From NCBI GenBank assembly GCA_947594425.1, contig CANQED010000005.1, positions 108,048 through 172,047 of the forward strand: 64,000 nucleotides of DNA. Reading direction: 5' to 3'. Of the stretch, positions 29,292 to 36,707 are shown piece by piece. Position 1 is the first letter of the stretch; every line of letters begins with the position of its first letter. Below the pieces are notes generated by a model. It saw nothing but the letters and a program-made list of their open reading frames with translations. It was not told the DNA's origin and searched no databases. The DNA comes from an uncultured Ruminiclostridium sp. (lineage in GTDB: Bacteria > Bacillota > Clostridia > Oscillospirales > Ruminococcaceae). The position numbers were made by a program, and so were the translations under genes.

Positions 29292-29875
29292 ACTTCCTTA
29301 AGCCTTTTCGCTAAAGCGTCGGCAGCCGAGATAAGCTGCTCTATATCGCCGTTGTTTTCTATATAATATTCGCTTTTTTTGATATAAAATTCGGCGGGGT
29401 GCTGACGGCTGAGGCGGTCGAGCGCCGCCTTTTTGTCTATCCCGTCGCGCGCCATTATCCTTTGCAGCGAAATATCCCTGTCGCACACGACGCTTATCAC
29501 CGCGTCGCATACCGCGTCTATCCCGCTCTCAAAGAGTGTCGGCGCGTCGAGCAGTATATATTCTTCCCCACTGTCGTTTATCCTTGACACTATCTCATAA
29601 GTAATATACGGGTAGAGTATCTTCTCGAGAGTTTTCAGCTTTTCCCCGTCAGAAAATACCAGCCCGCCGAGCTTTCGCCTATTCAGCGTCCCGTCGGCGC
29701 AGATATATTCTTTGCCAAAGGCGCGCTCTATCATACTCAGCGCGGGCTTTCCTTTCTCAGTGACGCACCTTGACACCTTATCGCAGTCTATCGGATAAAA
29801 GCCCGCTAAAGCAAGCCTCTCGCCGACGGTGGATTTTCCCGCGCCCGACATCCCCGTTAGCCCGTATATCCTCAT
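29288..29875 (-). CDS. coaE: Dephospho-CoA kinase
   Basis: Last step of coenzyme A synthesis, phosphorylating the ribose 3'-OH of dephospho-CoA. Length 195. The P-loop GMSGAGKST is at residues 8-16, DCDKVSR lies in the CoA-binding region, and LLDAPTLFESG is the Walker B-type segment. GGAGGATGT precedes the ATG; ywlC ends eight bases upstream. Confidence 0.95.
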   Translation of the reverse strand: MRIYGLTGMSGAGKSTVGERLALAGFYPIDCDKVSRCVTEKGKPALSMIERAFGKEYICADGTLNRRKLGGLVFSDGEKLKTLEKILYPYITYEIVSRINDSGEEYILLDAPTLFESGIDAVCDAVISVVCDRDISLQRIMARDGIDKKAALDRLSRQHPAEFYIKKSEYYIENNGDIEQLISAADALAKRLKEV

Positions 29876-29883
29876 ACATCCTC

Positions 29884-30894
29884 CTAAAGCTCGACTACCC
29901 TAAACGCCGCCGCCCTAAGCAGGCGGTTGTACACCGCCGCGCCTATGCCGTCGGTCTCGGGACACCTCACATACGCCGTCCTCGCGCCGAGCTCGTCTGT
30001 TTTACGCAGCGCCGCAAAAAGATTATGCGCGCGCTCGGTCGGTGTAACGCCATAATCTATCCTCGGCAGGTCTATCCCCTCTTCGTCACCGTACAGCACC
30101 GCGTATACTCCCTCGCCGCGCCGCGCATTAAGATACTCGGCTAGCGCCTGCACGCTTTGCGCTTTAACTATTATTATTTCAGCCTTTGGCGAATAATGCT
30201 TATATTTCATACCCGGGGAGATAACACGCGCGTCTTTTTCGGGCTGCTTAAACACATTCTCGTCCCATTCGACCTCGGCATATTCTCCGAGCATCTCGGC
30301 AGTGACTGCGCCGGGACGCAGTATCCTTACGCCTTTCTCGCCCGTAAAGCATATCACCGTGCTCTCTACCCCCGCGCGGCATTCTCCCCCGTCTATTATC
30401 AGCGGTATCTTCCCGTTTAGGTCGTCATAGACGTGCCGCGCCGTGGTAGGGCTCGGGCTGCCCGAAAGATTAGCCGACGGCGCCGCCAGCGGAAAGCCGC
30501 ACAGCCGTATAAGCTGCCTCACGGGGTCACAGTCGGGCATTCTTACCGCGACTGTATCAAGCCCGCCGCATACCCCCGCGGGGATAATATCTTTTCTTTT
30601 AAATATCATAGTCAGCGGCCCGCTCCAAAACCGCTCAGCAAGCGTCAATGCCAGCGGCGGGACCTCTTTAGTAAAGCCGTACAGCATATTTAGGTCGCTT
30701 ATATGCACTATCAGCGGGTTGTCCTGCGGTCTGCCTTTTATCTCAAATACCCTGCGGCACGCGTCTATATCGTACGCGCTCGCGGCAAGGCCGTACACAG
30801 TCTCGGTCGGTATCGCCACGGGCTGCCCCTGCCGCAGCAGTTCTGCCGCGTTAGAGAGCACCTCGGCGGTCGGCTTTTTAATAAGAGTCAGCAT
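29884..30894 (-). CDS. ywlC: L-threonylcarbamoyladenylate synthase (Sua5/YwlC)
   Basis: Makes the threonylcarbamoyl-AMP used for t6A37 modification of ANN-decoding tRNAs. The YrdC-like domain shows IPTETVYGLAA, KGRPQDNPLIVHI and SANLSGSPSPT; a C-terminal Sua5 domain follows, for 336 residues. The frame opens at 30942, but GAGG lies six bases before the ATG at 30894, one base after the prfA stop. Confidence 0.95.
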   Translation of the reverse strand: MLTLIKKPTAEVLSNAAELLRQGQPVAIPTETVYGLAASAYDIDACRRVFEIKGRPQDNPLIVHISDLNMLYGFTKEVPPLALTLAERFWSGPLTMIFKRKDIIPAGVCGGLDTVAVRMPDCDPVRQLIRLCGFPLAAPSANLSGSPSPTTARHVYDDLNGKIPLIIDGGECRAGVESTVICFTGEKGVRILRPGAVTAEMLGEYAEVEWDENVFKQPEKDARVISPGMKYKHYSPKAEIIIVKAQSVQALAEYLNARRGEGVYAVLYGDEEGIDLPRIDYGVTPTERAHNLFAALRKTDELGARTAYVRCPETDGIGAAVYNRLLRAAAFRVVEL

Positions 30895-30895
30895 A

Positions 30896-31969
30896 TCAGT
30901 CCTCACCCGCCGCAAGCTTTGCGGCGTTGTCCGCCACCGCAAGAGCGTCGAACACCTCGTCGCAGTCCCCGTTCATAAACGCCTCCAACTTATACAGCGT
31001 CAGTCCTATGCGGTGGTCGGTGACGCGGCTCTGGGGGAAATTATAGGTGCGTATCCTCTCCGAGCGGTCGCCGCTGCCGACCTGTATCTTGCGCTCGGCG
31101 GCGATACGGCTTGACTGCTCCTCAAGCTTAGCCTGATACAGCTTAGTGTACAGCATCTTCATAGCCTTGTCCTTATTCTTATACTGGCTGCGCTCTTCCT
31201 GACACTCTACGACTACGCCCGTCGGCTTGTGTATTATGCGTATAGCCGACTCGGTCTTATTTATATGCTGTCCGCCCGCTCCGCTCGAGCGGTAGGTCTG
31301 GTATTCAAGGTCGGCGGGGTTTATCTGCACGTCGACCTCCTCCGCCTCGGGCAAAACCGCGACCGTCACCGCCGAGGTGTGTATGCGCCCTTGCGCCTCG
31401 GTCTCGGGGACGCGCTGTACTCTATGGACGCCGCTCTCGTATTTCAGCTTAGCGTATGCGCCCTCGCCGTCCACGCGAAAGCTTATCTCCTTATACCCGC
31501 CGAGCTCGGTGGGGTTAGCGTCCACGACCTCGGTGCGCCAGCCCTTTAGCTGCGCGTACATCGTATACATACGGTACAGCGAATTGGCGAACAGCGCCGC
31601 CTCGTCCCCTCCCGTGCCGCCGCGTATCTCCATAATCACACTGCGGTCATCGTTGGGGTCGTGCGGCAAAAGCAGTATCTTCAGCTCGTCGGTGTACTGT
31701 TCGATAAGGCGCTTGCTCTCCTCGTACTGCTCGCTCACCATCTGTTTAAAGTCCTTATCCTGTATGCCCTCGTCGAGCATTTTCTGCGCCTCGTCGAGAT
31801 CTTTCTCGGCGGCGGTGAGCAGACGGTATTTTTCCACTATCGGAGTAAGGCTCTTATATTCGCGCATAAGCTCCTTATATTTTGCGTTGTCGCTTATTAT
31901 ATCGGGGTCTGTCAGCTTCTCGCTTATCTCGTCAAAACGCCGCGCGGCGGCGTTCAGCTTTTCGGTCAT
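30896..31969 (-). CDS. prfA: Peptide chain release factor 1
   Basis: Recognises UAA and UAG and releases the nascent chain. 357 residues. The GGQ peptidyl-hydrolase motif is in SSGAGGQHINKT; the anticodon-like region precedes it around RIHTSAVTVAVLPEAEEVD. Overlaps the DUF951 stop by four bases. prfA followed by ywlC is a frequent Firmicutes arrangement. Confidence 0.97.
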   Translation of the reverse strand: MTEKLNAAARRFDEISEKLTDPDIISDNAKYKELMREYKSLTPIVEKYRLLTAAEKDLDEAQKMLDEGIQDKDFKQMVSEQYEESKRLIEQYTDELKILLLPHDPNDDRSVIMEIRGGTGGDEAALFANSLYRMYTMYAQLKGWRTEVVDANPTELGGYKEISFRVDGEGAYAKLKYESGVHRVQRVPETEAQGRIHTSAVTVAVLPEAEEVDVQINPADLEYQTYRSSGAGGQHINKTESAIRIIHKPTGVVVECQEERSQYKNKDKAMKMLYTKLYQAKLEEQSSRIAAERKIQVGSGDRSERIRTYNFPQSRVTDHRIGLTLYKLEAFMNGDCDEVFDALAVADNAAKLAAGED

Positions 31970-32175
31970 ATTGTATCTCCTTTATCGCCCTCGTCGCTCT
32001 TAGCGTCTATCGAGCGTATCTTTTTCTCACATTTAGAGCGCGGGGTCATAAACTCGTGCCCGCAGCCTAAGCACCTTAGCTTAAAGTCCGCTCCCACGCG
32101 CAATACGAGCATTTGCTTAGAGCCGCAGGGGTGCTCTTTTTTCATATTTAAAATGTCGCCTACGTGTATATCCAT
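31966..32175 (-). CDS. DUF951 family protein
   Basis: 69-residue protein of unknown function matching DUF951: DIHVGDILNMKKEHPCGS at the N-terminus, then LRCLGCGHEFMTPRS with a CxxC that could bind zinc with the earlier Cys. First gene of the long minus-strand run; GGGGGAGGG precedes the ATG. Confidence 0.9.
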   Translation of the reverse strand: MDIHVGDILNMKKEHPCGSKQMLVLRVGADFKLRCLGCGHEFMTPRSKCEKKIRSIDAKSDEGDKGDTI

Positions 32176-32199
32176 TTTATGCCCTCCCCCTACTATTGT

Positions 32200-32228
32200 A
32201 TTGTACCACGTTTTACCGATTTTTTCAA
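32200..32228 (-). promoter_or_regulatory. Promoter of the DUF951-prfA run
   Basis: Minus-strand TTGAAA (32223-32228), 17-base spacer and TACAAT (32200-32205). Confidence 0.8.
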
Positions 32229-32257
32229 CAATAATATTGTATTTTTCTTTCGCTTCG

Positions 32258-32286
32258 TTGACATTATCCGCGCCGTGTGCTATACT
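32258..32286 (+). promoter_or_regulatory. Promoter of the DUF2079 gene
   Basis: TTGACA (32258-32263), 17-base spacer, TATACT (32281-32286), divergent from the promoter at 32200-32228. Confidence 0.88.
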
Positions 32287-32323
32287 GATTTTCAGTAAAT
32301 TGATAAGGAGCGGCGTTTATACA

Positions 32324-34117
32324 ATGTATTCTAAGATAAAAGATATTTTTCACCTTGTTTTTCCTACCGCAAATGTATTTATAAAGCGGCTGATAGCCTC
32401 CTACCTCACCGCCTATACTCTTGTATGCGTTATTTTCGGCGGGGGCGAGATATTGTCTAAAGAATTTCCTCTCGGCGTTAATATACCGCTGCTTATAATC
32501 GCGGGCGTGACGGCTTTCTTTCTGCTGGGCTTTATATTTGTAATTTTGGACGGAAAGTACAAGACCGACAGCGCGTGGCTGCTGATAATAACCGCCTTTG
32601 TATCGGTATTGCTCGCCATGGGAAAATTAAGCTTCTACGGTGCTGCGGCAGTACTGCCGTTTGTGCTGCTCGCAATATATTTCACGCTGACTACCGACAA
32701 GCTGCGCCTGCCGAGCGTGCTTAAAAAGGCGTGGTGGGGCGTGCCCCTTTTTGCTTCTCTCGTGACGGTATTTTTCGCGGGGGTGCTGGTGGGGCTGAGA
32801 TATTATAATCTCCACACGCCCGCGTACGATTTCGGGATATTTGCGCAGATGTTTGAGAATATGAAGGACACCCTTCAGCCGATAACTACCCTTGAGAGAA
32901 ATTACGAGCTGTCGCACTTTGCGGTGCATTTTTCTCCCGCGTACTATCTGTTTTTGCCGATATATATGATATTCCCCCACCCGCTGACGCTGCAAATATT
33001 ACAGGGCGCGGTGATAGCCTCGGGCGTGATACCCGCGTTGCTTATCGCGAAAAAATACGGGCTGTCCAATATGTCCTCGGCGGCGGTCGGCTTTATCTTC
33101 TGCCTGCTCCCGGCGTTTATCGGCGGGTGCAGGTACGACCTGCACGAAAACTGCCTGCTCGTGCCATTGCTTATGTGGCTGTTTTGGGCGATAGAGCGCG
33201 AAAAGCTGATACCTATGGCCGTATTTGCCGCTCTCACCCTTACAATCAAGGAGGATGCGGCGGTGTACGTCTGTGTTGTCGCGTTGTATGTTATCTTTGA
33301 CCGCAAAAAGAAAATGAAGATAGCGGGCGGCGTTATGCTTTTCTCGGCGATAATTTATTTTATATGCGTGTGCCTTTATCTCGACAGCCAAGGGCTCGGT
33401 GTGATGTCATGGCGCTACGACGACTATATCTATGACGGCGGCGGACTGCTGACGGTGATAAAGTCCGTGCTGATAAACCCCGCCTACGCCGTAAGCAACC
33501 TTGTCACCGAGGACAAGATACTGTTTATACTGCAAATGCTATTGCCGCTCGGTTTTATCCCGCTCGCTATACGCAAATTTTCCCGCGCGGTGCTGTTTGT
33601 GCCGTTTATACTGATAAATCTTATGACGAGCTACGGCTATCAGTACAATATCAATTTTCAGTACGTTTTCGGCTCGTCGGCGATATTTATTTGGCTGTTT
33701 ATTATGAACTGCGCCGAGCTAAGCTACCACACCCGCCGCACCGCGCTCGTGTTCTGCTCGGCGGCGTGCCTTATTACTACTATGGCGCTTCATTATAACC
33801 TTACTAACGAGCTTATCAATGTCGGCAACGAGAGCACCTCGGCCGCGATAGAATACCTCGAAAATCTTGACGCAAGCGGCGAGAGCGTCACCGCCGACAC
33901 TTTCCTCTGCCCCGCGCTGTATAAGCAAAAGACACTGTACTCGATAAATTCCTCGGGAGAGCCCGACGAGAAAAAAGCCCCCGACGCGGATATAGTCCTG
34001 CTCGATAAAAGATACGGCAGCTTTGACGCGCTGTATGATTATTATACCGAAAGAGGTATGGAAGAGGTCGATGTCCTCGGCGCGGCAGGGGATATAATTT
34101 GCAGGTTAGAACGTTAG
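32324..34117 (+). CDS. DUF2079 polytopic membrane protein
   Basis: 597 residues with about twelve hydrophobic helices. The DUF2079 core is visible as YYNLHTPAYDFGIFAQMFEN and ELSHFAVHFSPAYYLFLPIY. The family resembles GT-C membrane glycosyltransferases (an acidic first-loop pair, FSP motif), so a lipid-linked sugar transferase is plausible but unproved. The open frame extends far upstream antisense to prfA; the ATG at 32324 after the promoter and AAGGAG is the real start. Confidence 0.87.
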   Translation: MYSKIKDIFHLVFPTANVFIKRLIASYLTAYTLVCVIFGGGEILSKEFPLGVNIPLLIIAGVTAFFLLGFIFVILDGKYKTDSAWLLIITAFVSVLLAMGKLSFYGAAAVLPFVLLAIYFTLTTDKLRLPSVLKKAWWGVPLFASLVTVFFAGVLVGLRYYNLHTPAYDFGIFAQMFENMKDTLQPITTLERNYELSHFAVHFSPAYYLFLPIYMIFPHPLTLQILQGAVIASGVIPALLIAKKYGLSNMSSAAVGFIFCLLPAFIGGCRYDLHENCLLVPLLMWLFWAIEREKLIPMAVFAALTLTIKEDAAVYVCVVALYVIFDRKKKMKIAGGVMLFSAIIYFICVCLYLDSQGLGVMSWRYDDYIYDGGGLLTVIKSVLINPAYAVSNLVTEDKILFILQMLLPLGFIPLAIRKFSRAVLFVPFILINLMTSYGYQYNINFQYVFGSSAIFIWLFIMNCAELSYHTRRTALVFCSAACLITTMALHYNLTNELINVGNESTSAAIEYLENLDASGESVTADTFLCPALYKQKTLYSINSSGEPDEKKAPDADIVLLDKRYGSFDALYDYYTERGMEEVDVLGAAGDIICRLER

Positions 34118-34126
34118 TAATATTAC

Positions 34127-34164
34127 AAACAGAAACCCCAGCCTCTCGGCTGGGCTTTCTGTTT
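34127..34164 (+). terminator. Terminator after the DUF2079 gene
   Basis: Long stem of AAACAGAAA and CCCAGCC with their complements around TCTC, with one mismatch region; begins ten bases after the stop codon. Confidence 0.8.
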
Positions 34165-34362
34165 GGGGAAATATATATGAAAATTGATGCTGGCATACAC
34201 AAAGCCTATCGGCTTAGTCGTTTTTATTGACTATGGCTAAAGTATACTTGCCGAAAGTGAAAGCATTAAAACGGCTTTGTGTTGATTTGATGAAAATATA
34301 TGGATAAACAGATATTTTATACAATATAGGTTTATGATTTAATATTTAAATTTCTTAATAGT

Positions 34363-36381
34363 TTAGTCAGCTTGATTATCCGCAAACTGCGAGGGGTGAC
34401 GGGTGAAGAAGTCCACCCTCGGCTCTAAGAATTTGAGCTTGTGCTCGCCCTTACAAAAATAGTCCATTCCCTCAAATATATGCTCCCAGCTCCAAAAATC
34501 CTCGTCAAAGCCTAAATACTCTCTCACCATCTCCGTGCCCTTAGGCGCGAGCGGGTGGAGCAGTACCGCCGCCGTGCGCACATAATGAAAGGCGTTTATC
34601 AGCGTTTGGCGGCGGAGAGCCTCGTCGTTATTCTTATCCGCCTCGTTCATATTTTTAGCCCAGAGCTTATTTGCCTTTCTGATATAAGAGTCCAGCACAT
34701 AAGTCACCCGATGGAACTCAAACTTATACATAAAGCGCTCGTACTCGAGTATCGCGTTTTCGCTCTCGTCTATTATATCCTTATCGGGCGCGCCCGAGGG
34801 GAGGAAACCGTCATAGTACTTTTGCGCACAATAAAAGCAAGAGCGCACCAAGCGATTATACACATTTGAGAGCAAAAAGCCCTCCTTTACTACGGGGTCG
34901 CTGTCCTCCGCCTTAGCGTCGGGGTCGTACGGCTTAGGCTGAAAGCTTACGCTCCCCCGTCCGAGCCCTAAGCTGAGCCAGTGCATTCTAAGCTGCTCGG
35001 GGGTATAATGCTCTAAAAGCTCCGCCGCCATGGGCGGCTTGATATCGCCGCTGCTGCTCGCCTTTTTATTAAGGAAAAGAATGTGGTGGTTAGCGACCAA
35101 GGTAGTCTGCTGCAGCTCGCCGTCGGGTATCTCGCAGCCTATCTCCCCGCTTTGCAATGCGGCGAACATAGCGGTCTGCGCCACGCCGTAAAAATATATA
35201 TTATCCGAGCCGATAAACTGGTACACCTGCGCCTTTTTACTGCACCAAAAGTCTTTCCACTCATCTATGCTCCTGCCCTGCTTTTCAAGATACGCGACCG
35301 TAAAGGAAATAGGCGCCCACAGCGATTCGGGCCATACCCACACGGTAAGCCCGTCGAGCCCCTCTAGCGCGGGAGCTTTTACTCCCCACTCGATATTACC
35401 CGTAAGCCTGAACGGCACTAGCGTCTTTCCCGTCCTAAAGCGTATCCCCGCGTGTGCGAGCAGTTCGCACGCCGCGTCGCGGTCGTTCAGCGTATCAAAG
35501 CAAATCGTAAAGGACGGCTTTTTCTCGTCGTTTTCGAGTGTATGGTGCGCGAGCGTACCCTTTATCTTCTCGTATTCGGGCATAAGCTCCCGCTTTATAT
35601 GGATAACGGGCGGCTCTAAAAACTCCCCTATAGTCTTTGATACAAGCTGTCTTACATTGGGCTGCTGCTTTATTTTCTCCACATATTCATTAAGCAGGTC
35701 GGTGTGGTCGGTAAGGCGAAAATACCAGTTGACTACGTCTTTCATGACCGGCGTTTCGCCTGTCAGTGTGCTTTTCGGGTCGATAAGCGCCGAGGGCATA
35801 TACTGATGTCCCAGCGAGCACTCGTCGGCATACGCCTTGTCCGACTGACAGCCCATAACGGGGCATTTGCCGACGACCTGTCTGCCGTTTAAGAATACCC
35901 CCGCCTTTTCGTCAAAAAACTGCGAAGTGGTTATCTTTTCAAGCTGCCCGTTCTCGTACAGTCTGCGGATAAGAGCGTCGCTCACCTTAGCGTGGTGCTC
36001 TGCCGCCCTGCCGAGCGCGCTCGCCCCGAAAAGGTCAAGGCTGATATAATAGTCGTCGAGCGTCTTTTTCTGGCTCTCGTGATTTTTGCGGACAAAGTCC
36101 TCAATGCTGCCCTCAAATTCTCCCGAGGCGGTCTTAGCGCGATAGCTCTCGGCTATCGGCGAGCCGTAACAATCCGTCCCCGATACGAATATGACGTTGT
36201 CCTTTCCTATCCTGTCACGCAAAAATCTCGCGTACGCGTCCGCGAATACGAACACCCCGCCGACATGCCCGAAATGCAATTCCTTATTCCCATAGGGCAT
36301 ACCGCCCGTTATTACCGCCCTCTCGGGAAATTGCGGGCGGTTCTCCTTTGACGGCTTGCCGTTAAATGCTTTGTTGTCCAA
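34363..36381 (-). CDS. metG: Divergent methionyl-tRNA synthetase
   Basis: Class I aminoacyl-tRNA synthetase, 672 residues, nearest to MetRS. HIGH motif is HFGH in GGMPYGNKELHFGHVGG; a Cys-rich zinc knuckle follows (CPVMGC ... CSLGH); an anticodon-binding helical domain (SNVYNRLVRSC onward) closes it. The KMSKS loop is KKASSSG, and VWVWPESLWAPISF replaces the usual YVWxDAPIGY segment. The adjacent sequence also contains an extra FTICFDTLNDRD subdomain. It may be a specialised or sole MetRS; the rest of the genome would decide. The start is a TTG at 36381 with GAGGAG eight bases upstream; the frame itself opens at 36444. Confidence 0.82.
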   Translation of the reverse strand: MDNKAFNGKPSKENRPQFPERAVITGGMPYGNKELHFGHVGGVFVFADAYARFLRDRIGKDNVIFVSGTDCYGSPIAESYRAKTASGEFEGSIEDFVRKNHESQKKTLDDYYISLDLFGASALGRAAEHHAKVSDALIRRLYENGQLEKITTSQFFDEKAGVFLNGRQVVGKCPVMGCQSDKAYADECSLGHQYMPSALIDPKSTLTGETPVMKDVVNWYFRLTDHTDLLNEYVEKIKQQPNVRQLVSKTIGEFLEPPVIHIKRELMPEYEKIKGTLAHHTLENDEKKPSFTICFDTLNDRDAACELLAHAGIRFRTGKTLVPFRLTGNIEWGVKAPALEGLDGLTVWVWPESLWAPISFTVAYLEKQGRSIDEWKDFWCSKKAQVYQFIGSDNIYFYGVAQTAMFAALQSGEIGCEIPDGELQQTTLVANHHILFLNKKASSSGDIKPPMAAELLEHYTPEQLRMHWLSLGLGRGSVSFQPKPYDPDAKAEDSDPVVKEGFLLSNVYNRLVRSCFYCAQKYYDGFLPSGAPDKDIIDESENAILEYERFMYKFEFHRVTYVLDSYIRKANKLWAKNMNEADKNNDEALRRQTLINAFHYVRTAAVLLHPLAPKGTEMVREYLGFDEDFWSWEHIFEGMDYFCKGEHKLKFLEPRVDFFTRHPSQFADNQAD

Positions 36382-36415
36382 ATTATACACTCCTCGGTTT
36401 TTACTGTATAAGGAT

Positions 36416-36444
36416 ATTTTACCACACTTAGCGGCCATTGTCAA
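36416..36444 (-). promoter_or_regulatory. metG promoter
   Basis: Minus-strand TTGACA (36439-36444), 17-base spacer, TAAAAT (36416-36421), with TGTGG just upstream of the -10. An inverted repeat TTCCTG/CAGGAA (36457-36462, 36484-36489) lies between this promoter and the divergent one. Confidence 0.88.
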
Positions 36445-36492
36445 ACACTAAAACAGTTCCTGACATAAACTTTAATTTTTGGGCAGGAATTA

Positions 36493-36521
36493 TTGACAAT
36501 TAAGCCGTGGTGTGGTAAAAT
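36493..36521 (+). promoter_or_regulatory. Promoter of the first BspA-like gene
   Basis: TTGACA (36493-36498), 17-base spacer, TAAAAT (36516-36521), leading straight into the structured leader. Confidence 0.88.
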
Positions 36522-36527
36522 AAAATT

Positions 36528-36635
36528 GCGACACAATTTCATATGTTCTATCGAAAGACAACATTTTTGCCTATAGGTAAAAGTGCAGGCTCTTTTCGTG
36601 TTGTCTTTCAGATGAACAAAGCGAAATTGTGTCGC
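36528..36635 (+). ncRNA. Long structured 5' leader RNA (riboswitch-like, unassigned)
   Basis: The predicted transcript begins with a 108-nt folded region. A perfect 13-bp outer stem joins 36528-36540 with 36623-36635, an inner 11-bp stem joins 36553-36563 with 36599-36609, and GTTC/GAAC (36545-36548, 36614-36617) can pair between them. The apical region 36564-36598 contains TTTTGCC/GGTAAAA, and the same GCCT can alternatively pair with a downstream AGGC (36587-36590). It is followed by a terminator and then the coding gene. I do not recognise a known riboswitch consensus. Confidence 0.7.
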
Positions 36636-36660
36636 AGCAATCGGAGCTATGCATTTTTCG

Positions 36661-36687
36661 GTGCGCGGCTTCGGCTGCGCACTTTTT
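36661..36687 (+). terminator. Leader terminator before the first BspA-like gene
   Basis: 9-bp stem GTGCGCGGC with complement (one G-U) closed by a TTCG tetraloop and followed by TTTTT. The ribosome site TAGGAGG and the ATG at 36708 follow directly, so read-through is required for expression. Confidence 0.85.
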
Positions 36688-36707
36688 AATTACATAGGAG
36701 GCTGAAA

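Noticed and set aside
31661..32323. N-terminal extension of the DUF2079 reading frame
   Set aside because: It runs antisense across prfA and DUF951. The promoter at 32258-32286 and the ribosome site place the start at 32324.
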